This document shows, piece by piece, positions 29,801 to 37,589 of a DNA stretch of 64,000 nucleotides; the first letter of the stretch is position 1; each line of letters starts with the position of its first letter. The stretch comes from Gari tellinella (lineage: Eukaryota; Mollusca; Bivalvia; Cardiida; Psammobiidae). The notes below the pieces were generated by a model, which did no database searches, was not told the origin of the DNA, and saw only the letters and a program-made list of their open reading frames with translations. The stretch lies in NCBI GenBank assembly GCA_922989275.2, contig OV277856.1, forward strand, positions 53,019,358 through 53,083,357, given 5' to 3'. A program made the translations under genes and the position numbers.

Positions 29801-30794
29801 GCATAATAAATTTTAATGGTTCATTTGTTGTACATTCTTTCATGTGTTTTTCTAAAGCTTTTTCAGTAGTATATGAAGCAGCAATACAATTTCTACAATG
29901 ATATCTTTTATTATGATTATGATTAAGATAAGCATTAAAAATTTTAATTAAGCAATAATGTTTTTTATCGTTTAGAGTGACATATAATAAATCTATAAGA
30001 TATTTTCTATCTTTAAATTTACTTCTATATAATGGATATATATTACGTAGATTGTTTTCTTGTAATGATTTAGAAAAATCAACTTCTTCAGTATCTAAAA
30101 GGTTCTTTTCAATTCCAAATACATTGATAGTTATATTTTCATTTTGTTTTTCAAATGTTTCAATCGAATTTATACTTACTGGAGATTTAATATTTTTCAT
30201 ATTAATAATGTCTAAATAAGGTTTGTAATTTGATGCTCTTGCGGGGTTTTTATTCATTTTTGAAAATGTATCTGAAAAATTAGGATTATCATCAGGATTC
30301 TCTTTTAATTTATATAGCATTCCAGCAATTACACTATAGGCAAAACATTGGGTATCATTGTTTTTAATATTTAATAGACTATTGAATTTTATTCCTAGAT
30401 CAAAATAAGAAGAACCATTTAAACTTTTTACTCTAACAACTTTAACTTCTGTATTTTCTATTTCATTAAATATTAAACCAGATTCTTTTCCCTGATGTTC
30501 TTCTTCCCATACTTTATACTTTTCAATAATAGAATTATAAACTTCATTAAATTCGTTTTGTGCTCGAAGTTTTATAAACCCACTATTATAATGTCTCTCT
30601 ATTTTTTCATTCATGGCTAAAGGTTTTGAATAAATAGTTTTCATTATTAAATTAAATTTAACATTAGGAAATGATAAAACTAATCTTTTAACATCTGGTT
30701 TAATCTTTTTAAAATAATTATTTATATTAATGCCACTTTTGTTAATAACTTCTTTAATATAGTTTTTATTATTTTTAGAGTTTTTGGATCTCAT
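26856..30794 (-). CDS. protein-primed family B DNA polymerase
   Basis: This 1312-aa polymerase should replicate the element from protein-primed ends. The 3'-5' exonuclease motifs are present: ExoI YADFES (D356, E358), ExoII N630-GSGYDF (D635), ExoIII YQKLD (Y786, D790). The polymerase motifs are intact: A with TDANNLYG (D892), B with KLMNNSFYG (K1053-G1061), C with SDTDS (D1152, D1154), and KMY (1217-1219). The insertions before motif B and C are those of protein-primed enzymes. Upstream are a C2HC finger (C300, C303, H317, C321) and, between ExoI and ExoII, a second cysteine/histidine cluster (C582, C585, H598, H600, C610, C613 followed by N614). The first 350 residues are an extra domain with NNDTQCFAYSVIAGML. 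TTATAAA precedes the ATG. The gene appears intact. Confidence 0.94.
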   Translation of the reverse strand: MRSKNSKNNKNYIKEVINKSGININNYFKKIKPDVKRLVLSFPNVKFNLIMKTIYSKPLAMNEKIERHYNSGFIKLRAQNEFNEVYNSIIEKYKVWEEEHQGKESGLIFNEIENTEVKVVRVKSLNGSSYFDLGIKFNSLLNIKNNDTQCFAYSVIAGMLYKLKENPDDNPNFSDTFSKMNKNPARASNYKPYLDIINMKNIKSPVSINSIETFEKQNENITINVFGIEKNLLDTEEVDFSKSLQENNLRNIYPLYRSKFKDRKYLIDLLYVTLNDKKHYCLIKIFNAYLNHNHNKRYHCRNCIAASYTTEKALEKHMKECTTNEPLKFIMPNKGSKCKFENPHFKLKLPFVGYADFESINIKLNYMDPDLRKQINKLRIKYKSHNVNSKIKYMIINKIMKEEEISKKRSKIIYHNYVNNKLSDERTKIYLDKIKEKYITKYFNKLIDNIFDKWIEDGKHIEVSDYEINKYCENNEKKINRLSERIKEKIKRENIKLSFKDNTINLQQQKVVSYNLQLVSQYPDIIPNKNINYAPSENAEKDFIETCLNYNDKIKWAYFRAEKNFKISKTKKEELYNTSDCCYLCKQKLEREEKVIEHTHLSGQFRGISCSSCNRKESRDGKQFPIFFHNGSGYDFHFITEELLKHETEYKKVKVLPKDSENYISITFGDRYFKLVFKDSYRFLLSSIDNLSKTLKDDQYKILKRELSDDVLFEDLKYNDEGRSFKGVFPYDFFDSFEKLKLEEFPDKKEFYSILYQKDISEKEYEHGKKIFNRYCKTFKDYLMLYQKLDVLILTDVFENFRDLCLKSYEIDPAYCYSAPGLTWNAGLKYTGIELDLLTDTDMRMMFQKGIRGGFSGVLGNRFVKANNKYTVKDIGDSRNKIKNSNYLWYTDANNLYGCGMSEKLPYKNFKWEEDIKQDINYYLDKCNEDDGMVFKVDLEYDNLTKFKLRKFPPMPVSRKINKKEISDYSRDLLKQNNMKLGNVEKLILDLHDKKEYIVHYDILKYYLSLGIKVTKIHSIISFNHKPWLKDYIDFNTKMRAKATNDFEKDFWKLMNNSFYGKTLENISNRCIVELINKPEDLKRLASKDNLKDIIDFNNDFKAVLLNYKSMYFNKPIYLGMCVLDYSKLVMYKFYYDIIEKYFPNNEVLYSDTDSMVLNIFTEDLYSDLEKIKDHLDTSNYPNEDPLFSNINKKVIGKFKDELGGNVISKFIAIKSKMYGYEYLEDSNIKFKCLAKGVNKTTKKEFNSESYEDCLFNRRIIHKTMFNLVHKKHNIFLNQMNKIGLSPFDDKRYICDNGIDTQPYGIESLYFT

Positions 30795-30815
30795 TTTATA
30801 AGAGAATATTTTTGA

Positions 30816-31043
30816 TTAGGTATTTTTAATTTTATAATTTTTATGATAATCAAGATTTCTTAACATAAACTCTTGATAAGATTGTTTATATTTTTCTTTA
30901 TTATTTTTATAATGTTTTTGTTTTACTGGTCTTTCACAGTCTTTACATGCAGATTTAACTCCCATCCTTCTATCTTTTGCTTTGTGATACTCACTTAGTA
31001 CCTTATATTCCTTACATTTTGTACAAGTTTTACCTTCGCTCAT
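30816..31043 (-). CDS. small zinc-ribbon protein, HNH/endonuclease VII-like, 75 aa
   Basis: The pattern CTKCKEYKVLSEYHKAK is followed by SACKDCERPVKQKHYKNN, giving two CxxC pairs separated by about 22 residues. The second pair is followed by a basic helix. This is the zinc half of small phage and viral proteins annotated as recombination endonuclease VII/HNH-like, but the catalytic part is not visible, so DNA binding is the safer call. I chose ATG 31043 (MSEGKTC) because CTTTAAAA precedes it; a second ATG five codons upstream lacks the motif. It shares a 31-bp start region with the integrase gene. Confidence 0.6.
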   Translation of the reverse strand: MSEGKTCTKCKEYKVLSEYHKAKDRRMGVKSACKDCERPVKQKHYKNNKEKYKQSYQEFMLRNLDYHKNYKIKNT

Positions 31044-31074
31044 TTTTAAAGAACTCAATTTTAAATATTAAAAA
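31044..31074. promoter_or_regulatory. 31-bp bidirectional start region
   Basis: It separates the divergent zinc-ribbon gene and the integrase gene. It contains TTTTTAAAG reading left and AATATTAAAAA reading right, the same start motif in both directions. Confidence 0.65.
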
Positions 31075-32052
31075 ATGGAGCAACAAAAAATATATTGTTT
31101 ACGTTGTAAAAAACATACTGAAAATGATTCAGTAGAGCAAGTAACAACAGCTAATAATAGACAAATGTTAAAAGCTAAATGTTCTGAGTGTGGATCTAAA
31201 AAGAATAGATTTATAAGCAGTCTAGAGAGTAAGTCGGACGGTTCCCTTCTAACAAATAAATTAGCAGATGAATTACATCACAGAGTTATAAAAAAATTTC
31301 CTAAAAGACGTGTTTATGTTAATTCAATAGATCAAACATGGGCAGTTGATTTGGCAGATATGCAACAGTATTCAAAACAAAATAAACACTATAAATATTT
31401 ATTAGCAGTTATAGATGTTTTTAGTAAATATGGTTGGTTAATTCCTTTAAAAAATAAAACAGGAGTAACAGTAAGTGAAGCCTTTAAAACATTATTTAAA
31501 GAAAGAAAGCCGAGATTTATTTGGGCCGACAAGGGGAGAGAATTTTATAACTCTCAAGTAAAAGAATTGTTAAAAGATAATAACATAAAGTTATATTCAA
31601 CTGAGAATGAAGAAAAATCTAGTGTAGTAGAACGTTGGATAGGAACAATGAAACAACGTATGTTTAAATATTTTACTGCTCATGAAACTACTAAATATTA
31701 TGATGTATTAGATGAATTGGTTAATGATTATAATAATACAGTACATTCTTCAATTAAAATGTCGCCTGTTGAAGCGAGGAAATTAGAAAATGAAGCAACA
31801 GTGTATGAAAATTTATACCCAGAAAAAGAAGAGGACACTAAAAAACCTAAATTTAAAGTCGGAGATAGAGTAAGGATTTCAAAAAAGAAAGGAACATTTG
31901 AAAAGGGTTATACTACTCGTTGGAGAACAGAAATATTTGTTATTGAAGAAGTTTTAAATACAGATCCTATTACTTATAAAATAAAGGATTTAAACGGGGA
32001 AGAAATTAAAGGTAGTTTTTATGATCAAGAGTTACTGATTACTGAGTTTTAG
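31075..32052 (+). CDS. retroviral-type integrase (Polinton INT) with N-terminal zinc ribbon
   Basis: This 325-aa enzyme inserts the element into host DNA. The N-terminus is a four-cysteine ribbon (C8, C11, C36, C39: YCLRCKK ... CSECGSKK). It resembles the short DUF5679-type zinc proteins of viruses rather than the HHCC domain of retroviruses. The catalytic core has D92 (WAVDLADM), D152 (WADKGREF) and E186 (SVVERWIGTMK), with the conserved YLLAVIDVFSKYGW between them. The C-terminus (about 255-325: FKVGDRVRISKKKGTFEKGY, TRWRTEIFVI) is the SH3/chromo-like beta domain usual for Polinton integrases. The frame is complete and all three acidic residues are present. Confidence 0.92.
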   Translation: MEQQKIYCLRCKKHTENDSVEQVTTANNRQMLKAKCSECGSKKNRFISSLESKSDGSLLTNKLADELHHRVIKKFPKRRVYVNSIDQTWAVDLADMQQYSKQNKHYKYLLAVIDVFSKYGWLIPLKNKTGVTVSEAFKTLFKERKPRFIWADKGREFYNSQVKELLKDNNIKLYSTENEEKSSVVERWIGTMKQRMFKYFTAHETTKYYDVLDELVNDYNNTVHSSIKMSPVEARKLENEATVYENLYPEKEEDTKKPKFKVGDRVRISKKKGTFEKGYTTRWRTEIFVIEEVLNTDPITYKIKDLNGEEIKGSFYDQELLITEF

Positions 32053-32109
32053 ACTTTATAGACAATAAAAATAAATGAACAACACAAATATACATTTTAA
32101 AGTTTATTT

Positions 32110-32223
32110 TTACCATTTTAATTCTTTACAAATTTCTTTTATTATTTTACTATTTTGAGTAAGAAAACTAACAGGAACATCACAATGACATAGATTAGTA
32201 AATTTTGAAACTAAATTAAACAT
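32110..32223 (-). pseudogene. 37-codon remnant frame
   Basis: A short open frame (MFNLVSKFTNLCHC...) has Polinton-like AT-rich codon use but no A-tract before its ATG, and a stop lies two codons upstream. It may be the 3' end of a lost Polinton gene, cut at about 32224 where base composition changes. I do not recognise the family. Confidence 0.35.
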
Positions 32224-32254
32224 AATTCAGCAAGTGACCGTTAGTTATATAGAA

Positions 32255-32355
32255 CACGATCATGAAGGATCGTGCCCTAGATTGTACATATAAACACTTC
32301 TCACTAGAATTGTTACTATAAATAGTTAACTAGGCCGCGATCATGGAGGATCGCG
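32255..32355. repeat. two matched small hairpins
   Basis: CACGATC/GATCGTG arms (32255-32261 and 32268-32274) and CGCGATC/GATCGCG arms (32336-32342 and 32349-32355) each enclose a 6-base loop (ATGAAG and ATGGAG). They lie about 80 bp apart. The loops and arms are similar but not identical between the two. Confidence 0.6.
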
Positions 32356-32455
32356 ACACAGTTCTAATATAACCACACTGGTTCACTCGTTAGATCAATA
32401 ATCTCAGATCAATGCTGGCGAGCTATGTTAAACCCCGTACAATACACACATTGAA

Positions 32456-32461
32456 TTTTAT
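32456..32461 (-). promoter_or_regulatory. polyadenylation signal
   Basis: AATAAA on the minus strand lies downstream of the exon-like ORF ending near 32597. Confidence 0.4.
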
Positions 32462-33027
32462 TGAAAATCCTTGAAGCGGTCTGTAGACGTCGTCTGCGGT
32501 GTATCGATCTGTTGACTGCAAGGTGCCTCTCTACTAGTCCCCAATTGACATTTGACACGGCTCTGTCGGAGATAATTCAGCTTAACTCTGTGATGAATTT
32601 GCAACAAATGGAATGTCACAGCGTTGTTTCCAGAATTCTGCATATTCTTCAATGCTTAACATTTCTTTAATTGCAGCTTTTTTGCTTAGGACTTCGCTGA
32701 TGGGTAAATCCACTTGGTAAAAATAGTTATAGTCATATAATAAAGTAGACAATTGTCGCAGTCTGCTATATGTTTACAGGTAACTAATGAATATATTATG
32801 ACAACGTCCTAGGCAACATGTAAACAGACTAGCTCACCGCTGTCTATATTTGTAATCGATACTGTTTTCTTTTGAAAATACACACTTCATGGCCACTGAT
32901 AAGTGGGTAGATAGTCCGTTGTGTTATTTACCTGTTAGAGCTTATTGATTTTTCACTCAACCAGCGGGTGAGGTGTGTGTTTACATAGTACAATGTCGGA
33001 CTTTTTACTATTTCTCGAGGTGACCAG

Positions 33028-33199
33028 CTAGGGTAAGAAAATTTTTTTTTTTTTTTTTTGCATTTTCTCTCTTGTCAAATAGTTTTCTGGATGTTCTTGA
33101 ACATCCGGCCTTTTTAAAATTTTACCTTTATTCCTCGAGGGGGGATACTAGTATAGGGAAAATGTAAAAAATATTTTTAGGTGGGGGAGGGGAGTAATA
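33028..33199 (-). repeat. Polinton right terminal inverted repeat
   Basis: It is the reverse complement of 17165-17329 with about two substitutions and a longer T-run (33042-33060). The near identity points to recent insertion or terminal correction. Confidence 0.9.
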
Positions 33200-33327
33200 A
33201 TATTGCAGATTTTCACAGAATATGTAGCACAGATCTGAAAATTAATGTTGATCTAATTTTTTGCCTACAACTACGACTATATGTAAAATTATACCAAAAT
33301 TTCTACAAACTTTCCGAACAACCCTCA
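33200..33327 (+). mobile_element. decayed mariner transposon, right end
   Basis: The segment ends with ACTTTCCGAACAACCCTCA, the inverted partner of the 15764 end, followed by TA. It is the remainder of the host mariner after the Polinton insertion. Confidence 0.75.
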
Positions 33328-33559
33328 TAATTATAAGGATTAACTCATTCACTACTGGCACTAGAAAATTCAAAATCCAGTTAAGTCCATTTGGGGCATT
33401 TTTACAGCACAGAATCTATTATTACAAAATGACAAACAGTGCAGACTCTGAACAAAGGGCTCCTTTAGCATAGAACAAGAGTGCTGTTCACAGGTGCACA
33501 GACTATAGTATTGAAAAGGACATAAATTTCGACAATTCTAACAATTCATTTTAACCTTA

Positions 33560-33890
33560 GTGGCAAACAGTTTGGAATCTGATCAGACGCTAAGTTACCT
33601 GCAGGGCTCCAGATAAGAGGTAGTTTTTTCAACAAATCCCACATTTTCTCACTATTTTTAGCACCAAATCCTATGGTGTTACTACTCATTAGAATCGTCT
33701 CGAAGAGACGATTCTAATGAGTAGTGACACCATAGGGTTTAATTCAGAAATAAAGATTTTAGTTTTTGAAAAACTACCCTTATCTGGTGCTCTGTACCTG
33801 GCATCTGATCGGGCTCCAAACTGTTTGCAGTGGAAATAATAATTTTAGTGTAAGCGTGTTTATTGGGAAAGAACAACGTCTTCACTACTA
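33560..33890. mobile_element. family E fold-back element interrupted by family D
   Basis: The hairpin arm CAAACAGTTTGGAATCTGAT is split at TTACCTG by the insertion at 33602-33794 and resumes as TACCTGGCATCTGATCGGGC to CTGTTTGC. The right part continues to GCGTGTTTATTGGGAAAGAA, as in other family E copies. Confidence 0.65.
33602..33794. mobile_element. family D MITE, copy 1
   Basis: The ends are CAGGGCTCCAGATAAGAGG and CCCTTATCTGGTGCTCTG, with TACCTG repeated on both sides (33596-33601 and 33795-33800). The central palindrome is ACTCATTAGAATCGTCTC around GAAG. Confidence 0.7.
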
Positions 33891-33939
33891 TATGTAAGAA
33901 AGTAAGTTATAACTTTATTTTTCTCTGAAAAGGATTTGA

Positions 33940-34153
33940 TTAACCCTTAGCCTGCCAAATAAATTGTCGTCTGCTATATTTCTCGTCTGCTTCAAGTTTC
34001 AAAGTGCTTCAAAGTTGCTCAAAATTGCTGAAAATGTTGTCCGAGTGTCAAACAGCTTGGATCTGGATGAGACGCCGAGTTACTCGGCGTCTCATCCGGA
34101 TCCAAGCTGTTTGCATATGGAGCTATAGTCGTGAGTGGCAGGCTAAGGGTTAA
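33940..34153 (-). mobile_element. family B fold-back MITE, copy 4
   Basis: A complete copy in reverse orientation runs TTAACCCTTAGCCTGCCA to GGCAGGCTAAGGGTTAA. It has the same hairpin as the copies at 8893 and 15540. Confidence 0.85.
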
Positions 34154-34224
34154 AATTCAGCTCATCTGCTTAAAATCCCAAGAAAACACAAGCATGCACT
34201 ACTATGGCAACTCACAGTAACTCG

Positions 34225-35190
34225 TTTTTTTCGGCGGAGCTGTCTGGTTTCTATTTAGCCACACTTTCTGTTTGGCCACACATTTCAACCAATTATATTT
34301 GATCAGAAATTTAGACTTGAGAGCACCTGTTGAAACTGAATAGTCTGATTGGATAGTAGCCAGGGCTCCAGATAAGGGAATTATTTCAAAACTTAGAATC
34401 TTTATTTGTGCATTAAACCCTGTGGTGTCACTAAACATTTGAATTGTCTCTTCGAGACAATCAAAATGAGTGGTAACACAATAGGGTTTGGTGCTGAAAT
34501 GAGTGAATAAATGTGATTTGTTTAGTTTACTCCCTCTTATCTGGAGCCCTGCAGGCTGGTCTATGTCCAATTACAGTTTTCCCAGATATGGCTGTGAGTG
34601 TAAAATTTAGAGACACAGACCAGACTGTTTACTACACTGGGGGCTGATGCAATTTAAGATGACTTCTGAAATACAGAGGAAGCTAGGTGTTTTGTAATTG
34701 TTTACTACCAATTTGTTTTAATTGTTAACTATTTGTACACATTTACCATACATTAAAAGTAATATTAAATATAAATGGCCTCAAGTGAGTTAAACACAAT
34801 CGTGTGGTTTCATCATTATTACAAGAGTGAAGTAGAGCAGACTGTTGAATCTGTACATTTGTGTATGCTATAGTTTATTTCAAGAAACTCTATGAATGAA
34901 AAGTTTGATATATAGAACAATAGATTAATGTGAGGATCTCCTACCAGTAGCTAGGATATGAGTTAAATTATTGTTTTGTTTTGCATTTCTGTACATGATA
35001 GTTTTGCATTTTAAATAAAAGTTACTGTTTCAATTGTATACTTTTATTTTTTGCTTTTCAATCCAAGATATTACAATTCTTTTGAAAACCTCAATTTCAT
35101 TCAATTTTGCACACCCATCTATATAGCCTTAGTTCAACCACTCATTCCGCCGAATATCTTTTTTAAAGATATTTCTTGTTACAATTTGAG
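34225..35190 (+). repeat. 1-kb dispersed repeat M, copy 1
   Basis: This segment recurs in reverse at 56690-57645. Shared landmarks include AGCTCCGCtGA-type bases at one end, GATTGGATAGTAGCCAGGG, a family D insertion (34361-34551), GTGAGGATCTCCTACCAGTA, and AGATATTTCTTGTT at the other end. There is no long open frame. It is probably a non-autonomous transposon older than its D insertion, or one that contains D as a part. Confidence 0.65.
34361..34551. mobile_element. family D MITE, copy 2
   Basis: The ends are CAGGGCTCCAGATAAGGG and CTTATCTGGAGCCCTG. The central palindrome is degenerate. Confidence 0.7.
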
Positions 35191-35195
35191 CCCTA

Positions 35196-35430
35196 GCAAA
35201 TAGGGTCCCTAACAAACAGTGTACATATAAAGAGTACACTTGTCTTATACAAACAATGAAGATCAAGATAATTTAAGAGAGCTCCTGCAGGATTGCTCTA
35301 ATAGGGCATGCACTGTTCCCTATATTGCAAAACATTGACAAAAATTAAACGTAAATAGTCAAAAATGGCCCAGACTAAATCAGAAACTGAAATTGTCAAT
35401 TTGGTATTTTACGGAGGACAGGGTTAACTG
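35196..35430 (+). mobile_element. decayed family C element
   Basis: Recognisable pieces are CAAACAGTGTACAT, AGTACACTTGTC, TGCAAAACATTGACAAAAA and CGGAGGACAGGGTTAA. The hairpin has decayed. Confidence 0.5.
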
Positions 35431-35992
35431 ATCCATCTAGTCAAAGAGAATCTGGTTCGTTAAAATGTTAGTGGTCGGTAATTACTGTACTAAAGAAATG
35501 CAGAAAGCTCCTCTGCAAAACAAACTTTGAGATGATAAGATAGGTTAAACTGTATCTTACGATACCAATGGTAATTTGTGTATCTCTCAGAAAATGCAAA
35601 TACATGTATTGTCAAATAAAATCAATTCCTAGCTGAGCATATTGCAACCCAAAGGTTTTCCACACAACTGCAAACAGATTGGATCCTGGCATTCCACTGT
35701 TGACAGTCATTGAAATTTAGTGCCTGCCATCTGACCTGGCTCCAAACTACATTGTATCTGTCATTTGAATTGAGTATTTGCAAATAGAGAGAGAAACAAG
35801 AAGATTTCAAGCCTTCAAGCTAACAACATTTTGAGAGTATGATATCGTATTTAGCACTCAATGGCTACTTAGGACTCCTTTTAACAGGGAAGGTTTGAAA
35901 TGAAATCTCGATATCAGTTATAGTTTTAACTCTTTGCATGCTAGATAAGTTTCTTCATCGGAAACAAAATTTCATGGCATCTGCTACTACTC

Positions 35993-36243
35993 TTAACTCT
36001 TTCCTCCCTGAAACTTTAAATGGACAATTCCAGTTTCCATTTTAGTCTAGTCCATTTCTGAGTTTTAAGGGTTGTTTTTGTCAGTGTTAAGCATTATGAC
36101 AAACAGTGAAGACCCTGATCAGAGGGCTCCTTTTGGAGCCCTCTGATCTGGGCCTTCACTGTTTGCACAGGTCAATTTTACTATGTACATGTATATTGTT
36201 TGAAAATGACGCCTATATGCGGGACTAGGGTTCAAAGGGTTAA
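35993..36243 (-). mobile_element. family C fold-back MITE, copy 3
   Basis: A reverse-orientation copy runs from TTAACTCTTTCCTCCCTGAA to CTAGGGTTCAAAGGGTTAA, with the hairpin centred on GGCTCCTTTTGGAGCC. Confidence 0.8.
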
Positions 36244-36275
36244 AATAAAATTTTCAAAGAAAATGCAACCAGTTC

Positions 36276-36620
36276 CAGAGTGTCAAAGTAAATTGGATCC
36301 TGATGAGAAGACGTATTACACAGAGTCTCATCAGGACCCAAACTGTTTACAAAGGTACCATCATAAAGGTTTCACCATGAAGTTTACTTTCAGCTAGGAG
36401 CATTCTGCTTTACTTTCAATATGCTTTAAGTGGTCACCTGTCTTCACAACATTTTAGAAACAGGCTAAGTGGGTTAAAGTGTTAAATTAGACTTGAATGA
36501 ATTACCCTTATCATATTGAGCATGACATACTTTACTAACATTTGCAAACTGTTTGAATCCAGATCAGACGCTGTATCACACAGCCGCTTGCAGCGTCTGA
36601 TTTGGAGAAAAACTGTTTGC
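36276..36620. repeat. CAAACAG-type hairpin remnants and partial family A
   Basis: A hairpin-like stretch at 36284-36350 (GGATCCTGATGAGA...) is followed by the right half of a family A copy (36381-36485). A second hairpin follows at 36545-36618 (GCAAACTGTTTGAATCCAGA). Confidence 0.55.
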
Positions 36621-36859
36621 CACTCACGTTCAATATTCATTCAGTTCAAAAAGTATAAAAACTGATTATGAGTTTTACGGCAGACAATATATAAGTAGCA
36701 GACAACAATTCAGTGTCATGAGGGTTAAAACTCAGCTGATTTGGCTTTCCAAAAATACACAGCCATTAACCACAGTAATAAGATTGGGCTGTAAATGACA
36801 ATAGGCCTGTAAAACACCATCCATTCATTTGTTACATGAAGCCATACAGTGCAGAAAAC

Positions 36860-37082
36860 GTTATTCTTTCCTAACAAATGGCTTTACTCTTAATCTATTA
36901 CTTCCATTGCAAACAGTTTGGAGCCAGATCAGACGCCGGGTAACCTAGCGCCTGATCAGGCTCCAAACTGATTGGCACTCAGATTAAAATGAATATTCAG
37001 AAGTATCAAAATCTTGTCGTTTTCTACATTACACTGGAACGTGTTTGCGTTTCGTTTGTGTTTAAATGGGAAAGAATAATGT
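36860..37082. mobile_element. family E fold-back element, copy 2
   Basis: The central hairpin is GCAAACAGTTTGGAGCCAGA around GGGTAACCTAG. The right half has TGTTTAAATGGGAAAGAATA. Confidence 0.6.
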
Positions 37083-37296
37083 TTCTCTAAGTGCTGTATG
37101 TAGACCAATTTCTCCCGAGTGAACATCCAGCAAGGAAAAGTGTGAATCTCTTTGCATGACGGGTAATTTTTTTGTCTGCAACAAAAATTGCTGTCTGCTT
37201 CTGTTTAACAAGAGCACCGCAAACAGGTGCTGGACGCTCGACTTTCATATACTTGAAACCGCTACATTTTCCAAACTTAAAGAATGTGTAGGGTGT

Positions 37297-37548
37297 TTAA
37301 CCCATTAACCCATAGCCTGTTTCTAGTTTTAAAGAAAGATGATCACTTAAAGCAGGTTGAAAGTAAAGCAGAATGCGCCTAAAGGCGCATTCTGCTTTAC
37401 TTTCAGCCTGCTTTAAGTTACAATCTGATAGGATATAGAAAATATTTCATATAGTGCATATTCATGACTGTTTAACTTTGAACTAGTTTCTTCAGTGGAG
37501 AATTAAATCAAAGGCACGAAAAGGCATTTTTATGGGGTAATGGGTTAA
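37297..37548. mobile_element. family A fold-back MITE
   Basis: A complete copy runs from TTAACCCATTAACCCATAGC to TATGGGGTAATGGGTTAA. The palindrome is centred on TGCGCCTAAAGGCGCA. Confidence 0.8.
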
Positions 37549-37589
37549 TGCTCTCTTGATCATATAAGTCTGTATACAAGCAACAACTC

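Larger units (their letters stand above)
32224..33027 (-). other. block unlike the rest of the Polinton, with exon-like ORF
   Basis: This region is richer in GC than the Polinton genes and has no A-tract start motifs. On the minus strand an open stretch of about 60 codons (roughly 32597-32770) lies after a TATAG acceptor-like site. It contains VDLPISEVLSKKAAIKEMLS and EEYAEFWKQRCDIPF and ends in TAA. About 135 bases downstream is AATAAA (32456-32461). This looks like the last exon of a spliced gene, captured by or belonging to the Polinton. I cannot name it. Confidence 0.45.
17165..33199. mobile_element. Polinton/Maverick element, nearly intact
   Basis: This is a 16-kb virus-like DNA transposon with terminal inverted repeats at 17165-17329 and 33028-33199. 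It encodes the Polinton hallmark set: protein-primed DNA polymerase, retroviral-type integrase, packaging ATPase and double-jelly-roll major capsid protein. Nine or more further genes share a common start-site motif. All hallmark frames are open and the terminal repeats differ by only a few substitutions plus A-run length, so the insertion is young. One fibre-like gene is frameshifted and no maturation protease is recognisable. I could not define an exact 6-bp target duplication; the flanking bases TATATT and AATATT are only similar. Confidence 0.93.

Noticed and set aside
17159..33206. 6-bp target duplication of the Polinton
   Set aside because: The flanking bases (TATATT left, AATATT right) are similar but do not align exactly next to the repeat ends. 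I do not claim a duplication.
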